NCBI GenBank assembly: GCA_903930805.1
Contig: CAIYZZ010000168.1
Location: forward strand, 1-13,305
Length of the DNA: 13,305 bases
From: an uncultured Rhodocyclaceae bacterium
GTDB taxonomy: Bacteria; Pseudomonadota; Gammaproteobacteria; Burkholderiales; Rhodocyclaceae
Reading direction: 5' to 3'
Notes under the pieces: model-generated
Database searches by the model: none
What the model was told of the DNA's origin: nothing
What the model saw: the letters and a program-made list of their open reading frames with translations, nothing else
In this document: positions 1-7,493 of the stretch, piece by piece
Layout: every line of letters starts with the position of its first letter
Numbering within the stretch: the stretch's first letter is position 1
Made by a program: the position numbers and the translations under genes

Positions 1-3000
1 CCGTGTTCCGGCGGGCACACGGCATAGATGTTGAACAGGGCCGGGCGCCGGCTGTTCAAGCCATCGACATAGCTTTCCAGCAGGTGATTGACGTGGGCGA
101 TGGTGCCCTGCATCACATACGAGGTGCGGTGCGCCATGCCGATCAGCGAGATCTCCTTGCGGGTCTCCTGCTTGCCGCGCGACGCGGTGCCGAAGGGCGC
201 CATGTCGGACACCTGGCTGATGAAGCCTGAGGTACAGGCTTGACCACCGGTGTTGGAATACACCTGCGTGTCGACCACCAGGATCTTGATCGGCATGCCG
301 GACATCAGCGCGCGCGAGAGGTTCTGGAAGCCGATGTCGTACATCGCACCGTCGCCACCGAGGCTGACGACTGGCGGGCAGAGCAGCCATTCGTCCGCCG
401 TGAAGGCATGCCAGTTGAAGCGGCGGAAGAAATCGTCGTCGCGATCGGGCAGGTAGTCGTTGGCGAGTTCCTTCTCGGCTTTGCGGATGGCCTTGAAGCC
501 ATCGGCCATCTTCGCCATGTGGCCCTCGAAGATGCCCATCGCCACCGAGGGCGAGTCCTGGAACAGGTGCGATGTCCAGGGGAATGGATAGGGGTGGAAG
601 GGGTAAGTGGCGCCCCAGACCGAGGTGCAACCGGTGGAGTTGATGATGCCCATGTCGGCGCGGCCGCGTTTGCTCGGCCCCTCGACATAGCGCCACTTCA
701 AATCTTTCAGTTTTTCGAGCAACTGGGCGGTGTTTTTCACCCAGATTGGGTCGAGCAACTGCGAGGGCTTGTTCTCGTTGAGCTTGGCGGCCAGATTTGA
801 CAGGGTCAAGTCGTGCTGACCGGTCGCATCGACGGCGCGCATCACGGCGCCGGTGTCGGTGATATCGACGGCCGAGGCGAGCTTGACGCGCATGTGCTGC
901 TCGAGCTTGCCGATCAGATCGTCGATCTTTTCAACAAAGCCCTTGACGCGCGGTTGCATCAGCGCGGCGACTGTCGAGGTGAACAGGTGGATCGCCGTCT
1001 TCTCGCCACAGCCGAGGCAGGCGCCGTCGCCGCAGGCCATCGAGTTGTAATTATGCTTGTCGAGCAACAGGGTTTCGAGCGCGCCAATCTTTTCGTCGAG
1101 GCTGTCGATACGGCTGTATTCCTTGGGCGTGGTCGGCAGGTCGAGCCAGAATTTCCAGTCCTGACGCATGCGCTCCGTCGACTCGTCGGTCTGCGTCACC
1201 ATCTTCAGCGCGTTGTCCTCACAAACCGTGACGCAGATGGCGCAGGCCTTGCAGGTGTAGGGGTTGATGGTGATGGAGAACAGGCCGCCACTGCCCTTGG
1301 CCTTCTTCTCTTTCTGCGTCCAGAAGGGTTTGGTGGTGCTGAAAGGGAAATCACCCATCTCGATGGTGAACAGCTTGAACTCGGCCGCCATTTTCGTGCG
1401 ATCTTCCTCGGGCGCCTCGGCCACGGTGGCCGCAATTGCCTGGTCGATCAAGGGCCGCACCGCCACGCCGTCACCGGCAATCAGCCCACGCAATTTCTTC
1501 TCAACTGCGCGCGCAGCGCGACGCAGGAAACGCGTTGGCGTCCCGGTGGTCTCAATACGATTTATGATCGTATTGAAGACATCCGCCACCGAACTCACCA
1601 GACCGGGAATCGCCGAGTCAGGGCATTCGGTGTAGCAGTTGCCACAGGCCGTGCAGTTTTCAGGCGTCCATACCGGATGATCGAAGCGGATGCCTGTCAT
1701 GTCGCGGAACACACCGGTTGCCGCCGGAATGATCGAGGTACCGATGAAGGGGTCGACGAGGTTGTCCGAGCCCTTGCCGGTCAGATAGAAGTTGCCGGTG
1801 CGCTCCCAGAAAGCATGGATATCGGCGATACCGCCGTCGGTGGCGGGTAGTTGCTGCAGCATCATTGGCAGGCCGGCATCCTTCTTGGCGAACTGCTTAC
1901 GGGTGACGCCAACCTGCTTGTCGGTGATCTCGGTCAGTTCGGTGAAACCACGCTTCACCACACGCAGGTTGTCCTGCACCACGCGCGCACCCTTGCCACC
2001 GAACTTGTATTGCAACTGCGCCTCGATGGCGGCGAACAACGCATTTTCGGTAAGCCCGGCGTTCTGCATGGTCGGGCTAGCAGCGAAGAAAGCGCCCTGG
2101 AACACGTTGCCCTGCATGCGTAATTGCAGTTCGGCCGAACCGGCTTCTTCGCGGGCAATCTGGAAGGCGTCGAGGTAGAACACATGAATATCGTTATCGA
2201 CGATGAATTTCTGCGCCCAGAGTGGGAAGGTCGCCCAGGTTTCCTTGCCAGAATTAGATTGGATAATGAAGTAGCCACCCTTCTTCAGGCCGGAGAGCGG
2301 GTTGGAGTGGCCGAAGACATTAGGGTCTGGTGAGAGCACCACGTCGACATAAACGTATTCGCAGTTGATGCGAATCGGCTCGGGGGCAGCGGAGAGGTAG
2401 TAAGTGGTTGGCTGTCCTTTTTTCTCCGAACCATATTTCGGGTTAGCCTTGATGTCCCAGCCGAGCAACTCGAACAGCGTCATCGCCAGGTTCTTGCCGG
2501 TGGTGATAGCACCCCAGCCACCGACCGAGTGCATGCGCACGGTGATGGCACCCTTTGGTAGCAGATTTGGGTTTTCGCTGCCGCGCAACCCCAGCGCCTT
2601 GATCTGTGGATATTTATCCTGCAGATCCTGCTGATGGATCTCGTCCTTCGGATTGAGCGGATCGCGGGCGAAATCGATGGAGAGGTAGAAGAATTTACGG
2701 TGAGCAGCTCCAGGTAGCATGTTCTCAATGGTACCGATCAGCCCCTCGGGCTGCAGATCGCGCGAACCGAGGCCATAGCAACCGGAATACAGGCGCGGCA
2801 TATCGCCGGTACCGTAGGATGCATAGTTGGGGAAGGGCTTTTCACCATCGGTCGCTGTACCGTTTTCGATGCACTTGATCAGCGTGGCGCGCACTTCACG
2901 AATCAGTGGCAGGTCTTCGGCTAGCGGTTGGTCGGTGCGCTCGAGTACGGCCACGCCTTTCTTGCCGCGCAACACCTTGCCGATCAGGTCGCCGGGGAAG

Positions 3001-4040
3001 GGGCGGTACATGGTGATATTCACCACGCCAACCTTGAGCTTGCGTGTCTCGCGCAGATAGTCGGCGACGCACTCGGCCTGCACGATCATGCTGCCCATGC
3101 CGAGGATGACGTATTCCGCATCCTCCATCTCGTAGGTTGATACCCGCTGGTAGCTGCGGCCGGTCAGGCCGGCGTACTCCGCCATGCACTTGTCCGTGAG
3201 GGATTCGATGTGATCAAAGAAGTAGGGGCGCTGGCCGGCAGTAGCCTGCATGTAGGCATCCTGATTCTGTACCACGCCCGAGACCATGGGGGTATCCACA
3301 TCCCAGATTGCCGGCACACGGCGGCGCTTCGGGCCGTACAACATCTGCTGAGCGGGGGTGGGCGAATCGATGAGGTCGTCAGGTTTTCCGACGAATTCCT
3401 CGATCAACTCGCGCTCGGGCAACAGCGCCGACTCGATCAGATGGGTGGTCAGGAAGCCGTCCTGGCCGATGATCGCGGGGGTCAGCGACAACTCGGCGAT
3501 CTTGCGGCCGATCAGGTTCAGGTCAGCAGCCTCGGTGGCATTTTTTGCCAGCACCTGGATGAAGCCGGTGTCATCGACGCAGTGGTAGTCGTCGTGGCTG
3601 CAGTGTACGTTCAGCGTCGCCTTGGTGATGGCGCGGCAGCCCATGTTGAGCACATAGGGCAGGCGCTTGCCGACGGCGCCGTAAAGCGATTCGTGCATGA
3701 AGGCCACGCCCTGAGCGGAGGAGAAGTTCACCGCGCGCAGGCCGGTCATCGCCATACCGGCGGTCACACCCGCTGCGGCATGCTCGGACTCGGGTTCGAT
3801 GAAAATCAGCGGACGGTCGGAAATATTGAGGTGGCCAGCAGCCACGGCCTCAGCCCAGTATTCGCCCATCTGCGTCGAGGGCGTGATCGGGTAAGCGCCG
3901 GCGGCATCCGAAGCTTCGCGCTCGACATGGATGACGGCAGTATTTCCATCGACGGCATCGCGCACGCCCGGATATTTGACCTTGGCGGCAGATTGATCGG
4001 CACCGGTTGCGGACGAGGACTGGAACAGTTTATTCAACAT
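1..4040 (-). CDS. nifJ: Pyruvate/2-oxoacid:ferredoxin (flavodoxin) oxidoreductase, long form, 3' end outside window
   Basis: Cytoplasmic enzyme that oxidatively decarboxylates pyruvate (or a related 2-oxoacid) with CoA to acyl-CoA and CO2, passing two low-potential electrons to ferredoxin or flavodoxin. The frame is open for 1346 codons and leaves the window with no stop. Visible in order: the substrate-site motif YPITPST at residues 50-56; two [4Fe-4S] motifs, C796-x2-C799-x2-C802-x3-C806 and C930-x2-C933-x2-C936-x3-C940; the proximal-cluster motif ACLGCGE (C1008, C1011) with a later STGC (C1138); and the thiamine diphosphate motif GGDG at 1228-1231 followed by YSNTGGQ. The start is supported by AGGAG seven bases upstream of the ATG. 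Classical single-chain enzymes have about 1170-1230 residues, so this one is clearly longer, with the extra length lying between the cysteine motifs. It follows the rnfB-like gene after 47 bases, probably in one transcript. The family is certain; pyruvate as substrate is inferred. Confidence 0.93.
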   Translation of the reverse strand, partial: MLNKLFQSSSATGADQSAAKVKYPGVRDAVDGNTAVIHVEREASDAAGAYPITPSTQMGEYWAEAVAAGHLNISDRPLIFIEPESEHAAAGVTAGMAMTGLRAVNFSSAQGVAFMHESLYGAVGKRLPYVLNMGCRAITKATLNVHCSHDDYHCVDDTGFIQVLAKNATEAADLNLIGRKIAELSLTPAIIGQDGFLTTHLIESALLPERELIEEFVGKPDDLIDSPTPAQQMLYGPKRRRVPAIWDVDTPMVSGVVQNQDAYMQATAGQRPYFFDHIESLTDKCMAEYAGLTGRSYQRVSTYEMEDAEYVILGMGSMIVQAECVADYLRETRKLKVGVVNITMYRPFPGDLIGKVLRGKKGVAVLERTDQPLAEDLPLIREVRATLIKCIENGTATDGEKPFPNYASYGTGDMPRLYSGCYGLGSRDLQPEGLIGTIENMLPGAAHRKFFYLSIDFARDPLNPKDEIHQQDLQDKYPQIKALGLRGSENPNLLPKGAITVRMHSVGGWGAITTGKNLAMTLFELLGWDIKANPKYGSEKKGQPTTYYLSAAPEPIRINCEYVYVDVVLSPDPNVFGHSNPLSGLKKGGYFIIQSNSGKETWATFPLWAQKFIVDNDIHVFYLDAFQIAREEAGSAELQLRMQGNVFQGAFFAASPTMQNAGLTENALFAAIEAQLQYKFGGKGARVVQDNLRVVKRGFTELTEITDKQVGVTRKQFAKKDAGLPMMLQQLPATDGGIADIHAFWERTGNFYLTGKGSDNLVDPFIGTSIIPAATGVFRDMTGIRFDHPVWTPENCTACGNCYTECPDSAIPGLVSSVADVFNTIINRIETTGTPTRFLRRAARAVEKKLRGLIAGDGVAVRPLIDQAIAATVAEAPEEDRTKMAAEFKLFTIEMGDFPFSTTKPFWTQKEKKAKGSGGLFSITINPYTCKACAICVTVCEDNALKMVTQTDESTERMRQDWKFWLDLPTTPKEYSRIDSLDEKIGALETLLLDKHNYNSMACGDGACLGCGEKTAIHLFTSTVAALMQPRVKGFVEKIDDLIGKLEQHMRVKLASAVDITDTGAVMRAVDATGQHDLTLSNLAAKLNENKPSQLLDPIWVKNTAQLLEKLKDLKWRYVEGPSKRGRADMGIINSTGCTSVWGATYPFHPYPFPWTSHLFQDSPSVAMGIFEGHMAKMADGFKAIRKAEKELANDYLPDRDDDFFRRFNWHAFTADEWLLCPPVVSLGGDGAMYDIGFQNLSRALMSGMPIKILVVDTQVYSNTGGQACTSGFISQVSDMAPFGTASRGKQETRKEISLIGMAHRTSYVMQGTIAHVNHLLESYVDGLNSRRPALFNIYAVCPPEH

Positions 4041-4087
4041 GACAAGCTCCTAAAGTATTCAGTACGACTCAGTGCAGATTGGCGAAA

Positions 4088-4963
4088 TTAGTGTAACGGC
4101 AGCGCATCCTGCCGCAGAATTTTCTTGGCGGCAGCGCCCTTGACAGCCTTGCCGGGATTTTCAAACCAGACGATGGCACCAGTGGGACAACGCTCGATGG
4201 GACTGCGCGTAGCCAGGGTATTCAGTTCGTACAGCACCGCCGCCAGATTGCCATCAAGGCGAATCAGGCCTGGCGCGGCATCGGTAACGCAGCGGCCACA
4301 AGCGGTACAAGCGACTTCGCAGGAAGCTTCCGCCGTATCGCCGTCCGCCTTGTTCTTGCAAGCCACCCAGAGCTTGCGGCTCACCGGTTCGACGGAAAAC
4401 AATCCTTTCGGGCAGACTTCGACGCAATCATTGCAGCCAGTACATTTATCGGCATCAACATTGGGCAGTCCATGAATATCCATGGTGATGGCATCGAAGG
4501 TGCAAACGCTGGCGCAATCCCCCAGCCCCAGGCAGCCCCAAGCACATTCTTTACCGCCGCCCGATACCACGGTCGCCGCCCGGCACGATGCATGGCCGGC
4601 ATAGCGGGCCCGCAGGAAAGCGACGTGGCGGCCACCGGCGCAGGCCAGACGGGCAACACGTTTTTCGGCTTGGCCGGCAGCAACCCCGAGGAAATCGGCG
4701 ATTTCCTGGCGTTGGGCCGGAGAACTGACTGAACATTGCGCTGGCTCGATTTCGCCGGCAACGACTTTCTCGGCGAAGTTGCGGCAACCGGCTTGACCGC
4801 AGGCACCACAGTTGGATTTTGGCAGACGCCCTTCGACTTCGTCGATGCGCGGGTCTTCGTAGACATAAAGTTTGCGGCTGGCAATAGCCAGCATCCAGGC
4901 CAGCAGGAAACCCAGGCCAAGCATGAATACGCCAGAAATTGCCAGATTCGACAACGATTCCAT
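4088..4963 (-). CDS. rnfB: RnfB-like membrane-anchored polyferredoxin
   Basis: A 291-residue iron-sulfur protein of the RnfB family, the subunit that takes electrons from ferredoxin in Rnf complexes. One N-terminal membrane helix spans about residues 7-29. The RnfB-type cluster motif follows (C52-x2-C55-x4-C60-x16-C77, including CGACG and the downstream FAE). Then come the CAWGCLGLGDC segment (C140, C144, C150, C154), a standard ferredoxin motif (C174, C177, C180, C184), and a last group with C215, C219, C222, C225 and C259. The frame stays open another 117 codons upstream, but homology to RnfB begins at this ATG, just before the membrane helix, and a G-rich stretch (GGGGG) lies ahead of it. 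No other rnf subunit is nearby. The gene lies directly upstream of the pyruvate:ferredoxin oxidoreductase, so a role as its membrane electron acceptor is a reasonable inference. It could instead be a stand-alone ferredoxin for another membrane enzyme. Confidence 0.88.
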   Translation of the reverse strand: MESLSNLAISGVFMLGLGFLLAWMLAIASRKLYVYEDPRIDEVEGRLPKSNCGACGQAGCRNFAEKVVAGEIEPAQCSVSSPAQRQEIADFLGVAAGQAEKRVARLACAGGRHVAFLRARYAGHASCRAATVVSGGGKECAWGCLGLGDCASVCTFDAITMDIHGLPNVDADKCTGCNDCVEVCPKGLFSVEPVSRKLWVACKNKADGDTAEASCEVACTACGRCVTDAAPGLIRLDGNLAAVLYELNTLATRSPIERCPTGAIVWFENPGKAVKGAAAKKILRQDALPLH

Positions 4964-5216
4964 CAGACCCCCGCCGAACGCGTCGCAACGACGCACCGTG
5001 ATCGAAAACACCGCCCATCGTCCACTTTCGGTGCATAAGCCGAATGGATGACGGGCGAACCTTCGCCGGCCAACTAAGGCACTCGCCTTGCGGGCATGTA
5101 CCTCGACGGCCACCACGGCGCGGTCAGGGGGGTGCCCCGGCCAACTGGACGAAAAGGCGGCTTGCTGCCCTTCCGCAAATGACACGCACAAGGTTGCGCC
5201 CGGTGCATGTTCGTGA

Positions 5217-5250
5217 TGCGCCGCAGTATAGGAAACTTTGCGGCGGCGCA
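5217..5250. repeat. Inverted repeat TGCGCCGC-N18-GCGGCGCA around the -10 element
   Basis: Two perfect 8-base arms (5217-5224 and 5243-5250) are separated by 18 bases. The spacer contains the TATACT -10 candidate of the minus-strand promoter. The arrangement would suit a dimeric repressor site, or a hairpin near the transcript start. In GC-rich DNA such arms can also arise by chance, so function is only an inference. Confidence 0.35.
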
Positions 5251-5254
5251 ACAA
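5225..5254 (-). promoter_or_regulatory. Candidate sigma70 promoter for the rnfB-nifJ operon
   Basis: Read on the minus strand, TTGTTG (5254-5249) and TATACT (5230-5225) are separated by 18 bases, close to the sigma70 consensus and the only clear match facing this way in the intergenic region. It predicts transcription starting near 5218 and a leader of about 250 bases. It is supported by sequence pattern only. Confidence 0.45.
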
Positions 5255-5336
5255 ACAATGGTTTTGATTGGGCCTATAAAAAATATTGTTACTGCCATAC
5301 CCCATGTGAGGCATTTAATCCTGCCAGCATCGACTT

Positions 5337-5366
5337 TTGCTTGGTTTGGTGTCCGTTAAACAATAT
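5337..5366 (+). promoter_or_regulatory. Weak candidate promoter for the ccm operon
   Basis: TTGCTT (5337-5342) and CAATAT (5361-5366) are separated by 18 bases and lie about 30 bases ahead of the ccmA start codon. The -10 hexamer matches consensus poorly, so an activator or another sigma factor may be involved. An alternative lies in the AT-rich run at 5262-5298. The position is plausible; the evidence is weak. Confidence 0.25.
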
Positions 5367-5394
5367 TCACCCGATTCAGGCAAAATTCGCCCCC

Positions 5395-6000
5395 ATGCTG
5401 ACCGCTACCAGCCTTTCCTGTATTCGCGGCGAACGCCGCCTGTTCGCCGGGCTCGATCTCGCGGTCGGGCCGGGGGAATGGCTGCATGTGCAGGGCGAGA
5501 ACGGTGCGGGTAAAACCAGCCTGCTGCGCATCCTTTGCAGCCTATCGCCGCCTGCCGAGGGCGAAATCCGCTGGCGGGGCGAGCTGATCAAGGTGCTCGC
5601 AGAGGACTACCGGCGCGAGATGATGTTTCTTGGTCATCACGGTGCGGTGAAGGAAGAGCTCACCCCGCTGGAAAACCTCACGCTCGCCGCCCAACTCGAC
5701 GGTACGGTGCTCGATGAAGTCGATGCCCTGAAAGCGCTGGCCCGCTTTGGGCTGCGCGGCCGCGAGGATCTGGCGGTGCGCTTTCTCTCCGCCGGCCAGA
5801 AGCGCCGCGTGTTGCTCGCCCGCCTCGCGGTGCGCAAGGCGGCGCTGTGGATACTCGATGAACCCTTCACCGCGCTCGATGTCAAGGCGGTCGACATGCT
5901 TTCGAGCCTGATCGAGGAGCATATCACCGGCGGTGGCATGGCGATTCTCACAAGCCATCAGAGCATGCCCCTGCCCAACGGCAAGGTGCTGAAGATATGA
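5395..6000 (+). CDS. ccmA: CcmA, haem exporter ATP-binding protein
   Basis: ATPase of the CcmABCD complex, on the cytoplasmic face of the inner membrane. ATP hydrolysis frees haem-loaded CcmE from CcmC and CcmD for cytochrome c maturation (System I). The 201-residue product is the usual size for CcmA and has every ABC motif: Walker A GENGAGKT (34-41), signature LSAGQ (131-135), Walker B LWILDEP (151-157) and the H-loop histidine H188 in TSHQ. The frame continues upstream, but CcmA homology starts at this ATG (MLTATSLSC, then GERRLF). The ribosome-binding site is weak: only AGG, about 14 bases upstream. It is the first gene of ccmABCDEFGHI. Unusually, 82 bases separate it from ccmB. Confidence 0.96.
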   Translation: MLTATSLSCIRGERRLFAGLDLAVGPGEWLHVQGENGAGKTSLLRILCSLSPPAEGEIRWRGELIKVLAEDYRREMMFLGHHGAVKEELTPLENLTLAAQLDGTVLDEVDALKALARFGLRGREDLAVRFLSAGQKRRVLLARLAVRKAALWILDEPFTALDVKAVDMLSSLIEEHITGGGMAILTSHQSMPLPNGKVLKI

Positions 6001-6082
6001 GCCCACCCTGTAAACCTTCGCTGCGCTCGGTTATCCCCTCAAGGGGCAAGAAACTCTTGGGGCGGCCCGGCGAGTTCCTTTC
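6001..6082. repeat. GC-rich repeat-like insert between ccmA and ccmB
   Basis: This spacer contains a GC-rich block (about 6016-6074) with a CCCC-TCAA-GGGG hairpin at 6035-6046, then CTTGGGG (6056-6062), which can compete to pair with the CCCC arm, and then GGCGGCCCGG. It resembles short dispersed intergenic repeats I recall from betaproteobacterial genomes; that resemblance is from memory and was not searched. It carries no plausible gene. In an operon whose other junctions mostly overlap, it looks inserted. It could slow or partly terminate transcription, or shape translation of ccmB, whose start has no clear Shine-Dalgarno sequence. Confidence 0.5.
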
Positions 6083-6748
6083 ATGAATGCTATCGTCGCC
6101 ATTATTCGCCGCGATCTGCTACTGGCAATGCGCAGGAAGAGCGAAGTGCTGACCGCGCTGTTCTTCTTCATCATCGTCGTCAGCCTGTTTCCGCTCGGTA
6201 TCGGGCCGGAAACTGTCTTGTTGCGCAAGATCGCTCCGGGCATCCTCTGGGTTGCCGCTCTGCTGGCAACGATGCTCGGCTTGTCCCGGTTGTTCGCGCC
6301 CGACCATGCTGATGGCACGCTGGAGCAGATGGTCTTGTCCCCTACGCCGCTGGGTCTCCTGATCACAGGTAAAATCGTCGCCCACTGGATTACCACCGGA
6401 TTGCCGCTGGTGCTGCTGGCACCGGTTCTGGGCATTCAGTTCGACCTGGAAGCTAGTGCGCTGTGGGTTCTGGTGGCGGCCTTGTTGCTGGGCACGCCGC
6501 TTTTGAGCTTGATTGGCGCGATTGGCGCGGCGCTGACGCTGGGCGTGCGCGGTGGTGGGGTCTTGCTTTCTCTGCTGGTGCTACCACTTTATGTGCCGGC
6601 GCTGATTTTTGGTGCTGGGGCGGTGGAAGCGCATATTTCCGGCCTGGGTGCCGGCGGACATTTGTCGTTGCTGGCTGCGCTGCTTGCAGTGGCCGTTTTT
6701 TTTGCGCCGTGGGCAACCACGGCAGCTTTGAGGATTGCACTTGAATAA
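6083..6748 (+). CDS. ccmB: CcmB, haem exporter membrane protein
   Basis: Integral membrane partner of CcmA in the CcmABCD complex, needed to release holo-CcmE. The 221-residue protein is the normal CcmB length and consists mostly of hydrophobic segments, about six predicted membrane helices. The N-terminus (AIIRRDLLLAMRRKSE, then a long hydrophobic run) and the segments ADGTLEQMVLSP and LAPVLGIQF are typical of the family. The start has no clear ribosome-binding site and follows the repeat-like spacer. The 3' end overlaps ccmC by eight bases. The identification is secure from both sequence and gene order. Confidence 0.95.
   Translation: MNAIVAIIRRDLLLAMRRKSEVLTALFFFIIVVSLFPLGIGPETVLLRKIAPGILWVAALLATMLGLSRLFAPDHADGTLEQMVLSPTPLGLLITGKIVAHWITTGLPLVLLAPVLGIQFDLEASALWVLVAALLLGTPLLSLIGAIGAALTLGVRGGGVLLSLLVLPLYVPALIFGAGAVEAHISGLGAGGHLSLLAALLAVAVFFAPWATTAALRIALE
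6730..6734 (+). promoter_or_regulatory. Shine-Dalgarno GAGGA that places the ccmC start at TTG 6741
   Basis: GAGGA lies inside the end of ccmB, six bases before TTG 6741. A second in-frame TTG at 6735 would touch this site and is too close to use it. The next in-frame ATG (6811) comes only after the conserved segment ASPQSFYPLAG. TTG 6741 is therefore preferred. Confidence 0.6.
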
Positions 6749-7493
6749 CAACCGGATTATTCACTGGTTCAAATACGCCTCGCCGCAGAGCTTCTATCCG
6801 CTCGCCGGCAAGATGATTCCATGGTTCTGGGCGCTGACCGTCGCGTTCGGCGTCGTAGGCCTATGGATCAGTTTCTTTGCCGCGCCCACCGACGCCCAGC
6901 AGGGCGAGGGTTATCGCATCATCTTCATCCATGTGCCGGCCAGTTGGATGTCGATGTTCATCTACATTGTCATGGCCGCTTGGGCTGGGCTGGGTCTGGC
7001 GCTCAACACCCGACTATCCGGCATGATGGCGCAATCGCTGGCGCCTACCGGCGCGCTGATGGCCTTTCTTTCCCTCTGGACCGGGGCGCTGTGGGGCAAG
7101 CCGATGTGGGGCGCCTGGTGGGTGTGGGATGCACGCCTGACGTCCGAACTGATCCTGTTCTTCCTCTACATCGGGTTTATCGCGCTACAGGCTGCCATTG
7201 ACGACCCGCGTCGCGCGGACAAGGCCGGCGCCATACTTGCGCTGGTGGGCGTTCTGAATGTGCCGATCATCTATTTTTCGGTGAAATGGTGGAACACCCT
7301 GCATCAGGGCGCCTCGGTGTCGCTGACGAAATCTCCGGCGATGGCGCAGACCATGCTCTGGGGCATGCTGATCATGGCGTTGTGCTTCTGGATGTATTCG
7401 ATCGCCGTTGCTTTAACGCGGGTTCGCGCCATCATTCTTGAACGCGAAGCCCATACCGAGTGGATCAAAGATCTTGCGGAGGTCAAACAATGA
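6741..7493 (+). CDS. ccmC: CcmC, haem handling protein (WWD family)
   Basis: Inner-membrane haem-handling protein that presents haem to CcmE and forms the covalent haem-CcmE adduct. The product has 250 residues with about six membrane helices. The periplasmic tryptophan-rich WWD motif is complete (WGAWWVWD, 123-130), and the two conserved flanking histidines that bind haem are present at H64 (IFIHVP) and H188 (TLHQG). It starts with a rare TTG chosen from the Shine-Dalgarno spacing; a TTG two codons upstream is the alternative. It overlaps both ccmB and ccmD. Confidence 0.95.
   Translation: MNNNRIIHWFKYASPQSFYPLAGKMIPWFWALTVAFGVVGLWISFFAAPTDAQQGEGYRIIFIHVPASWMSMFIYIVMAAWAGLGLALNTRLSGMMAQSLAPTGALMAFLSLWTGALWGKPMWGAWWVWDARLTSELILFFLYIGFIALQAAIDDPRRADKAGAILALVGVLNVPIIYFSVKWWNTLHQGASVSLTKSPAMAQTMLWGMLIMALCFWMYSIAVALTRVRAIILEREAHTEWIKDLAEVKQ

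Larger units (their letters stand above)
4964..5394. other. Divergent intergenic region between the rnfB-like gene and ccmA
   Basis: These 431 bases separate two operons that point away from each other. Both strands stay open as extensions of the flanking genes (117 codons each way), but the translations match no family I recognise and are low-complexity Arg/Pro-rich, so I read the stretch as non-coding. The right half (about 5250-5394) is AT-rich and carries the promoter candidates. The left half (4964-5216) would form a leader of about 250 bases for the rnfB-like gene; it contains short GC-rich hairpins such as GGCGAA-CC-TTCGCC around 5053-5066. I recognise no riboswitch consensus and no good FNR/ANR box (TTGAT-N4-ATCAA). 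Confidence 0.7.

Noticed and set aside
240..3140. Several long plus-strand open frames opposite the oxidoreductase, including one at 813-1850 of 345 codons
   Set aside because: They lie exactly antisense and in codon register with a well-supported enzyme gene. GC-rich codon bias keeps that frame open, and the translations (His/Arg/Gly/Val-rich) resemble no family.
5262..5298. Possible FNR/ANR site beginning TTGAT in the divergent promoter region
   Set aside because: The second half-site reads CCTAT where ATCAA is needed. With only one good half it is not supported.
4964..5314. 117-codon upstream extension of the rnfB-like frame
   Set aside because: RnfB proteins begin just before the membrane helix, which matches ATG 4963. 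The extension would place about 117 unrelated residues ahead of the membrane anchor and would run upstream of the likely promoter.
5044..5394. 117-codon upstream extension of the ccmA frame
   Set aside because: CcmA homology starts at ATG 5395. The extension is Arg/Pro-rich with no recognisable domain and covers the promoter region.
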